This document shows, one piece after another, positions 1 to 9,463 of a stretch of DNA of 64,000 bases. Origin of the DNA: Phytophthora quininea (lineage: Eukaryota > Oomycota > Peronosporomycetes > Peronosporales > Peronosporaceae); the NCBI GenBank assembly GCA_011947345.1, contig JAAVTG010000670.1, positions 682,001-746,000 of the forward strand, read 5' to 3'. A model generated the notes under the pieces. It saw nothing but the letters and a program-made list of their open reading frames with translations, ran no database searches and was not told the origin of the DNA. Numbering within the stretch: the stretch's first letter is position 1; each line of letters opens with the position of its first letter. Position numbers and translations under genes: made by a program.

Positions 1-167
1 GAAGTCGAAGCTTAAATTGTTGCTTTGGAAGAAATCCCGGGGTGCAAGTTTCCTGGCGCTCTGCCAGCACTGCAATGTGCAACTGCGTCGCCGATAAAGC
101 ACTGCAGGTAAGGCAAAGCTTTAGTATTCTGCAATATGAGTATTGTCGACGCTGTCGAAATTTTCCA

Positions 168-840
168 TCACCTTGAAAACTGCTCCATTGTGCGTCCAAA
201 CAACGCACGGATCAGCTTCTGTGCGCATAACCGCATGAGCTTCTCTCTTGGCATTGTTGGAGATGGCGGTGTCAGCGTCTGCGAGTCGTCCAGCGACGTA
301 TCCTCTTCATCGGTCTCCGACGACTCGGCAGCAGGCTCCATCTCGACCGTGGCGAAGTCCACAATCACAGCCTCTCGCGGACTCGCCACTGAAGACCCGA
401 ACACCAGTGCTACTACACACAACAGAAACAGCTAACCTTATGTATTCCTAGCATAGTAACAGTCCCAAGTGTCTGTGTCTCACCTCTCCTCACTTTGAGA
501 GCGAAGATGGATTCTAAGGGCCCACTAAACAAACGTTCCGCCGCTTCCACGCACTTGACTGCTCTTTTCATGGCTCCATTCATTGCCAACCGTCGTCTTT
601 TCAGTCGTTCCTGCTGTCCCCGCTGCTTGGATCTCTCCACAACTCGCAGCAATTCGTCGTACAGACTGCAGAGCACAATGGAACATCAATTACGGGGTGA
701 ACACAGCGCGTCTACGTCCACTCCACGCACCACGGGATCTGTCCACGCATGAACAATAAGTACTTGATCAGCTGCGTCGTCATCCACGCGCGTAGCTCGC
801 CATCCAGCGGCATCCGGTACGTCACTCGCACTTCTGCCAT
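168..840 (-). CDS. p31comet (MAD2L1BP)-like HORMA-domain regulator
   Basis: Three exons (716-840, 494-665, 168-431) separated by introns of 50 and 62 nt with GT/AG ends; the phases join cleanly to give 186 aa. The N-terminal part holds a conserved-looking block (KYLLFMRGQIPW) followed by a helical Arg/Lys-rich stretch. The last exon has a hydrophobic strand ending FGSSVASPREAVIVDF, which resembles the 'L-G-x-x-x-SPKE' region of p31comet proteins. Members of that family are HORMA-like adaptors that bind closed MAD2 and hand it to TRIP13, silencing the spindle checkpoint. The C-terminus is acidic, then basic. The identification rests on motif memory and could be wrong. The start is the first ATG of the frame that leaves a compact domain. 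It is divergent from MED6. Confidence 0.5.
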
Positions 841-1186
841 CAGGGCCAGTAGGGGACTTTGGAAAAATGGAATTTTGGGTACAACAATATTTTTTGGAAT
901 GTGCAGGGTTTTCATGAAAGGCTTATGGAACAAGTTTAACCAGTCAGCTGACCTGGAAGTGCACATCAAGCATTTATACATGCTGTAGAACCGGTTGCAG
1001 AATAGGTCTGGCGTAATAGCGCAGGGTCTCGAAGACACAGCTTGAAAAGTTTTGCTGGTATTGTAAAAATTGCTCTCGACCACCGAAATATCGACTCTTT
1101 CGAGCCTTGTGATTGGATGAATCTGATTCTGACTATGGGATTTTTCTTCAAAATTTCCAAACGAGCATTTTCCAACTTTGGTGACG
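841..1186. other. Intergenic, divergent promoter region p31comet-like/MED6
   Basis: 346 bp between two divergently transcribed start codons. AT-richer than the flanking coding DNA. No ORF with convincing protein character and no repeat was seen. It presumably carries both promoters. Confidence 0.5.
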
Positions 1187-2059
1187 ATGGAGGTGTCTTC
1201 GCACGTGGACGACTACAACGCGTCCTTCCGGGACACGGTGTGGCTGCAGTCGTTCCCGCTGAACGCGCAGACGGTGATGCACTATTTCGCGCTCTCCCGT
1301 TCTACGACCGCGCCTCCAACAACGAGCGGCTCAAGATGCAGCGGCTGGGTCTGGACCAGCTCAAGAACCTGCGCGGCGTCGAGTACGAGCTGCTGCCCAA
1401 CGCGGCCAAGCAGATGCCGCAGCAGCTCTTTATCATCCGCAAGCAGCGGCGCGGTGGCCGCACGCAGGTGGAGCCGCTGGCCATCTACTACGTGCTGGAC
1501 GGAACGGTGTACCAGGCCCCCAACATCCACGCCATGCTCACGTCCAGACTCGTACGCGCAGTAGAGCTTCTTAGGTTAGCAAATATATAGATATATCGTA
1601 CTAATGTGTTGCTTTGTGATGAAGAAAAATGCAGCTACAGAGTCAACAAGGCGTTCCATGGGCTGGCGGCCGGAGTGCGCTTCAGTCCGACGGAGGGGTA
1701 CTCGTGGGACTTTACCTCCAAGGACAAGAAGGAGCCTGTGATCCCATCCGAACGTGAGTCAAAGGGTAGAAATCTGTTGCAGTTTTGGTGTTTCAGATAT
1801 TGACACTTTCTTCGTATGAGCAGAGCTGCATCTGAAGTTGAAGCAAAAGTACGAGAAGATGGAGAAGCAGCGCGAGAACTCGGCCAGAGTCGACTCCATC
1901 CTGATCCAGCTCATGAAAAAGCATGCGCCCGAGATTGCAGAGAAGCTGGAAAGCAACAATGCTGCAGCTGCGGCGGCTGCAGGTGGAGTGGATCAGGCCG
2001 CAGTAAAGACCGAAAACGCCGCTGGCGAAGCCGCGGCCAAGCGACAGAAAGTTGTTTAA
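1187..2059 (+). CDS. MED6: Mediator complex subunit 6 (frame broken once)
   Basis: MED6 is a head-module subunit of the Mediator coactivator that contacts RNA polymerase II. Exons 1187-1574, 1635-1753 and 1824-2059, introns 60 and 70 nt, 247 aa once one base is restored. Family hallmarks are in order: N-terminal SFRDTVWLQ, then YFALS, PFYDRASNNE, QRLGLDQL and GVEYELL, then the FIIRKQ strand, VYQAPNIHAM, and a C-terminal half with FSPTEGYSW. An Ala-rich basic tail (ending KRQKVV) follows. The frame is lost at the CCC run at 1296-1298, exactly between YFALS and PFYD, which are adjacent in other MED6 proteins; one extra C restores it. There is no sign of decay elsewhere, so I treat it as a functional gene with a sequence error. 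Confidence 0.92.
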
Positions 2060-2211
2060 GGTATTCTCACATCAATAGAACATTGTTTCTCACCCTTCTC
2101 GACTTGTTGTCAATAGCAAACATGCATGCAACTACGCCGCTCAAACTCAGCAGCCTCTTCCGAACCACGGGCAAGAAGGTGGTGATCTTCATCGCCGACT
2201 GCAGCTCCAGC

Positions 2212-3022
2212 TTACTGGTCTTTCTTGTTCTCTGTCTTGGCACACTGAGCGCGGGCGTCGTCCACAAGGCCCCGGCGCGGCGCTTGGCGTACTCGGCCTT
2301 CTCCCCAGGCTGTTGGCAGCGCCCGACATCTTCGACTGAAGCTCATCGAGAGTCGGCGTGTCGCGCGACAACATGACGCGCGGTTGCGAAAGCTTGTCGA
2401 TGCCTTTGTCCCATTTCTTCGGGTACCGGCGACGGAACATGAGCAGCAGCAAGACTACCAGCAGCGGGATACCGAAGAACGCCACGTGACGTGCACAGAT
2501 GCGGTTGGTAGGCAGTGGCAGGCAATATTCGCGCTCGCCGACATTTTTGGCGGCTTCCGAGCTCTGGCGCCAGGTCTCCGCGACGCGACCGCCCGCAGCG
2601 TGCATGGACTCGCTCACACGAGCTTTAATGCTGTCCACCTGCTCCCCCAGTTGAGAGATTTCAGCGCTGAGCTCGTCGCTCGCAGTCTTTAGCGAGTCCA
2701 TGACCGAATCGCTCAGCGTATCCGTCGGGACGGCAGGTGACTTGGCTCCTCCAGCGAAGCCCGTGTGCTCACGCGCCGACGCGGCAGCTTCGCGCATCAC
2801 TTCGCTCATGTGGTTCATCTTGTCTTGCGCATACTCCTTCAAGTCGTGAGCATCCTGCTGGAGTTGCTCCACGGTACGACGACCGCGGTCCCCCAGGTCC
2901 TTGCGTTGACGCATCTGCTCGGCCTCGGTCAGCATGTCGTCCACAGCTTCGGACGCAGCTTGCTTGGCGCCGTGCTCCTTGGGTTTGGTCGCCTTGGGCA
3001 TACTCGTGGGCATTCGAGCCAT
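2212..3022 (-). CDS. Coiled-coil protein with one transmembrane segment
   Basis: No family recognised. The frame gives a basic N-terminus (MARMPTSMPKATK), about 150 residues rich in Ala/Glu/Gln/Lys with coiled-coil character, then one hydrophobic segment (VAFFGIPLLVVLLLLMF) followed by an Arg-rich stop-transfer and a short tail. This pattern suggests a membrane-anchored coiled-coil protein with a long N-terminal soluble part. In the raw frame the tail becomes Arg/Pro-rich and runs to 2189. If one base is restored at the CCCC run 2303-2306 and one near 2262-2267, the tail reads GEKAEYAKRRAGA... and ends KTENKKDQ at a TAA at 2212-2214, giving 270 aa. The corrected tail looks more natural, but the second site is not a real homopolymer and is less certain. 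Confidence 0.6.
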
Positions 3023-3294
3023 AGGCAAAGATTGCTTCTTGGGTCGCTTGTCCGCTTCTCCTCCCGTTGGGAAATGAAAAACTGGAGCAGGAAAGCACTG
3101 GGACGAGGACGCAGCGACAACGTTAACGACCCCATCAAAGCCACTTTCTCACAAGTAGAAGGGGGACGAAGTTGTCGAACAGGAGTCTGCCAACGTTTTT
3201 GCCTCGCACTTCAACTGGAACTTGCCTTTATCCAAAACATGTGACGTGTGCGGCCTCAGATATCCTCAGATATTCTGGAAGCCACCAGCCAAAC

Positions 3295-4580
3295 ATGACA
3301 CGCCCGCACCATCCTGCCTTCTCTGCGGCGACGCAGGTGGACGCCGTGGCAGCCTGTTCGCTGCCCAACATCTTGTTTTCGGACGAAGATCAAGATGACG
3401 CCGAGGAGCCGGAGTTGCCGCTGCTGGCGGTGGCTCAGTCGCAGCTCGAGGGCAACGTTTGGGGTGGTGGCGTCGCGCTGCTGGACGGCGCCACCAGCGA
3501 GCGACTGTGCGAGCTGCAGCTGGAGACTGGCGTTGGCGCGTTAGCGTGGTCTGGTGCGGATGGAGATGTGCTGGTAATGGGCTGCGACGACGGCGACGTG
3601 CGACTCGCCAAACTGTCGACGGACGTAGCGTTCGCGTTCGTGCCCATGAGTTCCGGAAGTGAAGATGATACTACGGCTGGGCATGACGATGTGGTTACGG
3701 GGCTTAGCGTCTCGGTCATTGAGAGGACGCAGCTGGCTACGTCGAGCTGGGACCTCACGTAAGAAAGGTAGTCTGTCGGCTTTGACTTTCAGGTGTGCTC
3801 ATGTTGTTACCTTTGCTAGTGTGAAGCTATGGGATATCACTGCAATGGACAAGACCGTCGCTGTCTTGGAAGGTGGGTAGATAGATGTTGCAATTAAGAG
3901 TGCGCTGTAGACTGACGTTGCTATGGTTTATAGGACACACGGACTTGATTTGGGGCGTGGCGATGAACACGACACACGCACACTTGCTGTGCTCGGCGTC
4001 GCAGGACGCCACGGTGCAGGTGTGGGACTCGCGTCGTCCGCAGAGCGCAGCCTTGGCAGTGTCAACTTTGCTTCCGGCGCTGTCTGTGGACTGGCATCCG
4101 AAACAGTCGACTGTCTTCTCGGTTGGCCTGGAAGATGGCATGATATGCACATTTGACGTACGCTCGCCGCACACACCGCTGGCACGTCGTGAGACGCATT
4201 ATGCCGCAGTACACGTGGTGAAATACTCGCCATTCCACGATGACCTGCTCGCTACTGGGGGTGACGACGGCAAGGCGTTCGTGACGACGGATAGCTTCAC
4301 GTCGTCGCGTGTACCGGGTGTCGGCATCCGCGAACTTCTTGTAGGCAAGGATGGAGCTGCACCCCACCGTGACTACGTCCGAGCACTGGACTGGTACCAA
4401 GTGCTTTCGCCGGATAGCAAGAAGGAGTTTAACACGCAGCTTGCTACCGGATCATGGGACAAGAGCGTGCACTTGTGGGACGTCGAGGATTATGCTAGTT
4501 CAGCGGCAGACAACTCGTTCACGTCGACCAGTTCAAGAGTATCCATGCCTGCAGCCCCGCCTGGTGTTCCTGTAGCGTAA
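3295..4580 (+). CDS. WDR77: WDR77/MEP50 methylosome WD40 protein
   Basis: WDR77 (MEP50) is the beta-propeller partner of the arginine methyltransferase PRMT5, presenting histones and Sm proteins for symmetric dimethylation. Exons 3295-3758, 3820-3872 and 3934-4580, introns both 61 nt, 387 aa. Blades visible in order: LAWSGADGDVLVMGCDDG, GHDDVVTGLS...TVKLWD (split by the first intron), GHTDLIWGVA...VQVWDSR, LPALSVDWHPKQSTVFSVG, the VKYSPFHDDLLATGGDDG blade, and HRDYVRALDW...GSWDKSVHLWD. Spacing and wording of the blades, especially the WHP-QS block and the HRDYVR block, match the WDR77 pattern. An acidic loop (DEDQDDAEEPE) sits near the N-terminus. The SmG and GAR1 genes, whose products are typical PRMT5 substrates, lie in the same window. 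Confidence 0.82.
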
Positions 4581-4654
4581 GACCGATTTCACATGTCAAC
4601 GCGCCATGTCAGATAATATGCTTGCTTGCTTGCTTCGCGTTTACTTATTAGTTC

Positions 4655-6457
4655 CTAGAGCTCGAATTCTAAAGCACGTTGCCGCAGCCAAGGCTCCTGT
4701 AGAGCTTGCTCTGGAGTGAGCCGCCGACTAGGGTCCCACACAAGGCATTTGGCCAGGAACTCCAGAAATTCTGGGTCTTCAGATTTGACTGCGGTCGTCA
4801 AACTGCGCGATCCAGCGATTCGTCGCCGTCCGCGGGAGTTCACAAACTGCTTTGGAGTGAATTCCACCTCGTCATTGCTTGCAACTTCGTCAAAGAAGTT
4901 GGATCGCCGCCTGCTCTTGCGTAGCATCTCAACTGGAGGTTCGCCCAGCACTTCCATGATGCAAGCCAACTGCTCGCGTTCGTTCTCGCCGGCGAAGATC
5001 GGGTGACCCGTGTGCATCTCCACCAGAATGCAGGCAAAGCTCCACATGTCGATGGCACTGTCGTACGGATGTCCCAGCAGCACTTCCGGAGAGCGATAGA
5101 AGCGGCTCTGGATGTACGTGAACATTGGAGCTCCGGCAGGGCAGCTGCTGCCAAAGTCGATGAGCGTCACATTGTCCACAACGCCGGAGCTTCGTGCGTC
5201 GCTCTCCAAAGCTGCGGCACTAATCAGCACGTTCTCGGGCTTCAGATCGCAGTGAACGACCTGCTGCTGCTTGAGGAACGCCAAGGCGTGCGCGAGTTGC
5301 CTGCCTACCGTCTTCACACTGCTCGTCGGGAGTCCGTGGAAGTAGCGCAGCTTGAGAAAGTCGTACAGGTTCGAGCCCAGCACCTCGAAGGCAATACACA
5401 CGTGGTCGCGGAACATGAAGTACTCTTCCATGCGGACGACGTGCGGCTTGTCCGTGCACTCTGCTGCGGCGCGTTGAAGTTGCGCCAGAAGCTGCACTTC
5501 CACAAGCGCTTGGTCTCGGTACTTTCTCCGGTTGCGAATGATCTTGACGGCCACTTGCTTGCCAGTGCGATGGTCCAGGCAGCAGACAACCTGGCCGAAC
5601 GAGCCGTGGCCCAGGGCGTGGAGCACTTCGTACCGGAAGGCCAGGTGGTCTCCGATCAGCACCAAATAGTCGCCATGCTCGTCGTCGTAGCCGTCATTGC
5701 ACAGCTCCACCGGGAGATCGTCGGCCTCGTTGCCCGCTGGCACCGGAGCGTCATCTGGATGCACTGGCAGGTCGTTCTGTATGCGACCATTGCGCCGCTG
5801 CCGCTTGACGGCCGGCGTCGATACGAATCGAATCTCGTCGTATTGAAGAATCTCCGCGCGCTCGAGCGGCGTAAGCTGCTCGGCCAGAGGGTCCAGCAAG
5901 AACTGTCTGCCGGTCAGCGGACATGGGGCCGGCCGCCGTCGGCTGGAGTCCAGTCTGCCGGAGCTGCTGCTTTGTTGCTCCTGTCTCTTCCTCCTGTCGA
6001 TATCTTCGCTGTCTCGCAGTCGTCGTTGCTTGTGTTCCTCCTTGAGCTTGTCCTTCTCCCTCTGCTGTAGCTGCTGCAGTCGGCGCCGACTGTTCTTCTC
6101 GCCCTGGGGCCGGTGCGGCTGCCAGAACTTGCGCTCTTCGACGACCGGCTCGCTCGCAGCGACGGCCACGGCGCTGGAGACGCCGTTGCCGGCCAGCAGC
6201 GAGCTGGTGGTGCGGCGGATGAGGTCCAGCGGCCTGCGGTTGAAGAAGATGTGGCCCAGAGACGAGGGTTTCTTGGCGGCGGGCGCTGCGGGGCGGACGT
6301 CGCTGCTGTCGGCGAGCTGCTCGAGCTTGGACGAGGACGCCACGGCGACCGAGGAGCTGGCGCTGGACGGTGCGGGCGTCAGCGCCGGCAGCAGTCTCTG
6401 CGCGCGTCTCGGCGGCCTCGAGGAGCGAGCGGATTCCATGCTATAGTGAGCCATCAT
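4655..6457 (-). CDS. DYRK2/3/4-type dual-specificity kinase
   Basis: Intronless, 600 aa. A basic, low-complexity N-terminus (about 1-180) precedes the kinase-proximal DYRK homology block (LTPLERAEILQYDEIRFV, about 195-213) and the stretch NDGYDDEHGDYLV (254-266), both typical of class II DYRKs. Kinase motifs: glycine loop GHGSFGQV (283-290), VAVK with Lys305, catalytic loop HCDLKPEN (402-409; HCD instead of HRD is usual for DYRKs), DFG (434-436) and the activation loop with YIQSRFYRSPEV (448-459), where the second Tyr of Y-x-Y is replaced by the DYRK-type YIQ. DYRKs autophosphorylate this Tyr once during folding, then act as Ser/Thr kinases in growth and cell-cycle control. All key residues are present. 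It is convergent with WDR77, with a 74-bp gap. Confidence 0.9.
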   Translation of the reverse strand: MMAHYSMESARSSRPPRRAQRLLPALTPAPSSASSSVAVASSSKLEQLADSSDVRPAAPAAKKPSSLGHIFFNRRPLDLIRRTTSSLLAGNGVSSAVAVAASEPVVEERKFWQPHRPQGEKNSRRRLQQLQQREKDKLKEEHKQRRLRDSEDIDRRKRQEQQSSSSGRLDSSRRRPAPCPLTGRQFLLDPLAEQLTPLERAEILQYDEIRFVSTPAVKRQRRNGRIQNDLPVHPDDAPVPAGNEADDLPVELCNDGYDDEHGDYLVLIGDHLAFRYEVLHALGHGSFGQVVCCLDHRTGKQVAVKIIRNRRKYRDQALVEVQLLAQLQRAAAECTDKPHVVRMEEYFMFRDHVCIAFEVLGSNLYDFLKLRYFHGLPTSSVKTVGRQLAHALAFLKQQQVVHCDLKPENVLISAAALESDARSSGVVDNVTLIDFGSSCPAGAPMFTYIQSRFYRSPEVLLGHPYDSAIDMWSFACILVEMHTGHPIFAGENEREQLACIMEVLGEPPVEMLRKSRRRSNFFDEVASNDEVEFTPKQFVNSRGRRRIAGSRSLTTAVKSEDPEFLEFLAKCLVWDPSRRLTPEQALQEPWLRQRALEFEL

Positions 6458-9011
6458 CTGCTGGGGCAGCTATTGCTCAATCCGCCCAAAAAGACTTGTG
6501 TTCTTTGAACCTGCTGGATAGCTGTCCCAGAAGCGCTGGAGCTGCCGGTGGATTTTGTGCAATTCTTGGGCATGCCATGCGGTGGCGAAGCGGAGCGCGC
6601 ATGGCTTGTGGGCGTCGAAGCAGCGCGCTCGATTACCAGCGCTGTAGGAAGAGGGAGGGCTGGCCAGCGCTGGCTTCGAACACATGGGGGAGAGCAAGCG
6701 ACGGAGAAAGCAAAGGAGCTTTACCCTTTTTGCACGCGGCTGCCGAAGAAGCACTCCTGTTGCCCGCGAAGAAGGACTTGTTGTTGGCTTGCCGGCCCAC
6801 CACGCTATGGCGGACGCTGATGACCGAACAAGGAAGTTGCCTCGAACAAACGGCATCTCAGTCTGTTGACTTGACCGGCGCCCGTCTCTTTGGTCGATGG
6901 CTGCGGCGCCGAAAGCTGCTAGAGAAATGGATGTGTGTGCGGCCGTCGCCGTCCCTGCAGTGTGCTCACTCAGCGAGCCACCGCAAGCAGGCGGATGCAG
7001 GCGGAAGCGAGGCCCACTTCGCTTGCCAATCTCGCGGGCTTAATTTTTTTCTCGCTAGTTGACGTTGCAGTGCACGGGCGGTCGGCTAGCGAAATGATCC
7101 TCCCTCGAGGGCGAAAAGGGGCGCGCTCTCTGGCCGCGCGGCTTGCCTCGAGCAAGCGTGCCGTTGGGAAGGAGCAGGCTCGTTCGAATCGAAAGCGCCG
7201 CGAATACCCGCTGCATCCGCGGACGGGCGATGGCGGCTAGCAACGTCTTGCATCGAGCTGCCCGCATTGTCGATGCCTTCGGGTCGGGCGGTGACGCAGC
7301 ATTGCGCACGGCTATGCGGCGCGGTGTGGCGCACACCATTTTGCTGGCCGCAGCCGCCGCCCCTCGTTTTTACAGACCGGGATTGACGTGCGTCGCGTAG
7401 AGCCCGCCGCTCCATCCTGGCGAGCCAAAGCTGGCCGGCCGAGCCGATCGCCCGATCAGATGCGCGGCGCCGCTCGGGGCCGAGAGCCCGCCACGCACTT
7501 GCCCAGAGCTACGCCACAACTCAGCCAGCCCGGCGGTCCGCCCCCGGATAGAAGCCTTCGACTCGAAGCAGCAATGCAGGCCCAGGCCGAGCTGGTTGAC
7601 CTGCTCGTCCTGCTCGGCCCCGCCGCGCAAAAACACGCGAGGGGCGCCCTAAAAATAGGCCACCTCGGCGGTGGTGGCCCTCGGCAGGCAGGACAAGGCA
7701 GCCTGGAAGACACGCCGAACCTTCGCGCTCGTTGACGTGCTCGCGCAGGATATGCTCCAGCAGCACGGGAGGGCAACTCAGACCGCTTCCGGGCGAGGGC
7801 CCGCGGTGCGTTCGGCCCGGACACGCACGTTTTGGCACGTCAAGCGGCGCGCGCAGCATGCGAGGCCTCGGGAGCTCATCCATCCCAGGTCGGCCGCAGG
7901 GGCGTAGGTCACCAGCAGCTCTCTGTAAGGCGCTAGGTTCACTCGAAAGATAGTAGGAACGCAGCCGCTGACTCGAGGCGGCCGCCGCAAGGCAGAGAGC
8001 CGATGCAAGACGCTGGTCTGAGTCGCAGTCGTAGTCGCAGTCGTTCGAGGCCCGGCCAGAACTGCGCGTTCGGTTGGGAGGGGTTTCGAGCGAGCAAGCA
8101 AGACCGCACAACAGCTCCGAGCGCGGTGGTGTTCCGCCTCGAAATTCAAGGCCCGAAGGTTAGCACTGCAAGGCAAAACAGTCGGGCTAGGTCAGACGCG
8201 TCGACGCATACCCCGCGGAACCCGCTAAACTGCGGGGTCGCGTTGCGCGGGGGAGGAAGAATGGTCTCTTCCTCCACGGGTACTTGCATTGCAGTCACTG
8301 CAGTCCATTTGGCGGTGTTTGCTGAGTCACACAAGTAGAGGGGCCTCTCGGCAAGCGCGGCTGCGCTTTGGCGGCAAAAACCGACTGGCGGCGTTACTCA
8401 CAGCATGACAGCCAAGCTGGTAGACTCGTACAGGCACCTTTGGAGCGCCAGGAACCGAGTCTGGATTCGGTGCTGGACTCGCGAGCGGCAGCGCGGTCGA
8501 AGGGCGAGCGCCGCCGTCCTGCCCAGCGATGCAAGTCGATGGCGGGGCGCAGCACGCGCGATCGAATACGCCCGTGCAAACCGATCTGCGGGCCGGCGCG
8601 ATGCGATTCCGCGGGGTTCCTGCCCATCTTTCTCACTCGCGCCGCGCGCGCTAAGTGCGATTTTGCTCCTTCGAAGGCGCATCCCACCCAAATTTGGAAG
8701 GGACCGCGGTCTACCACACCAAGTGGCACACACCAGACTCGCACCAGCAGCGCCAGTACCATTCGCCATCTTGCAGGCCACGACACACTCAAACCCAAAG
8801 CGCAGACACCACCGCGAGCGAGCCTCCCCCTCAGCCCCCTCCCCGGGACTTTTCTGCGCGAGGCGACCGACCGAACACCCCCTCCCTCCCTACACACCTT
8901 CCCGACGCCACCATCGCAGGCGTCAACAGAGACACAGAGACTTCTTGACAGGAAGGGCGCGCCGCTAGCAGGGCATCGATCAGATCACACACCACCGCGC
9001 ACAAATCCATC
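6458..9011. other. GC-rich gene-poor block 1
   Basis: About 2.5 kb of GC- and CpG-rich DNA. Many open frames exist, as expected at this composition, but none shows protein-like composition: they are Arg/Ala/Pro/Ser-rich in every frame and overlap one another. Short motifs recur, for example TCGAATCGAAAG-like words near 7184 and TCGAAGCAGC at about 6616 and 7560. An AGTCGC/AGTCGT short tandem pattern lies at about 8025-8045. The last part holds the promoter and leader of the gene at 9012. I see no tRNA, rRNA or transposase. Confidence 0.5.
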
Positions 9012-9463
9012 ATGGAAATCGCCAAGAACGTGCGCGACTTCCTCGTGGGCATGAAGGAGACGCTGTCCCCGAGGAGGACCAGCTGCTGTCGAGCTTGCAG
9101 ACGCTGCACGAGCAGTACCTGAACATCATGGAGGACTTCTCGATGCAGGTGAACGAGAAGGCGCTGAGCATGAGCCCCGAGGCGCGCGTGGTGGCCCACC
9201 AGCTGCGCCTCAAGATCTACCAGGACTGGCGCGCCAAGCTGATGGAGCGCGTGTTCGACAACTCGCAGGAGATCGCGTCGGCCGAGGACGCCGAGGGCCA
9301 CGAGGACAACTGCGACTGCTGCTTCTGCGAGCTCACGCGGAGGCTGAGCGCCTACGAGACGGTGGCCGCCGACTACATCCAAGCGAGTACACGCAGCAAG
9401 AACCCGGAGAACGACGCCGGCGAGGACACGGCCTTCCAGCTGCCCGACTTCCTCACGACCTAA
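9012..9463 (+). CDS. Conserved-looking small protein of unknown function (frame broken once)
   Basis: Not recognised. ATG at 9012. After restoring one C in the CCCC run 9067-9070 the frame is continuous to the stop at 9461-9463, giving 150 aa. It is soluble, mostly helical by composition, acidic, with a Cys-rich patch in the second half (DNCDCCFCELT) that might bind metal. Codon use is strongly GC-biased at third positions, more protein-like than any frame in the flanking GC-rich blocks, which is why I accept it. It ends QLPDFLTT. The antisense frame over the same stretch is a codon-bias shadow. Confidence 0.6.

Noticed and set aside
1296..1300. Programmed frameshift in MED6, and likewise in other genes
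   Set aside because: No slippery heptamer or shared stimulatory structure; sites are diverse homopolymers in 16 unrelated genes, which fits sequencing error better.
5003..6070. 355-codon plus-strand ORF opposite the DYRK kinase
   Set aside because: Shadow of the kinase gene; no recognisable domain.
7170..7210. Possible tRNA-like GTTCGAATC word near 7180
   Set aside because: No cloverleaf arms can be drawn around it.
7521..8111. 196-codon minus-strand ORF in GC-rich block 1
   Set aside because: Arg/Pro/Ala-rich, no domain; several frames open at once in this composition.
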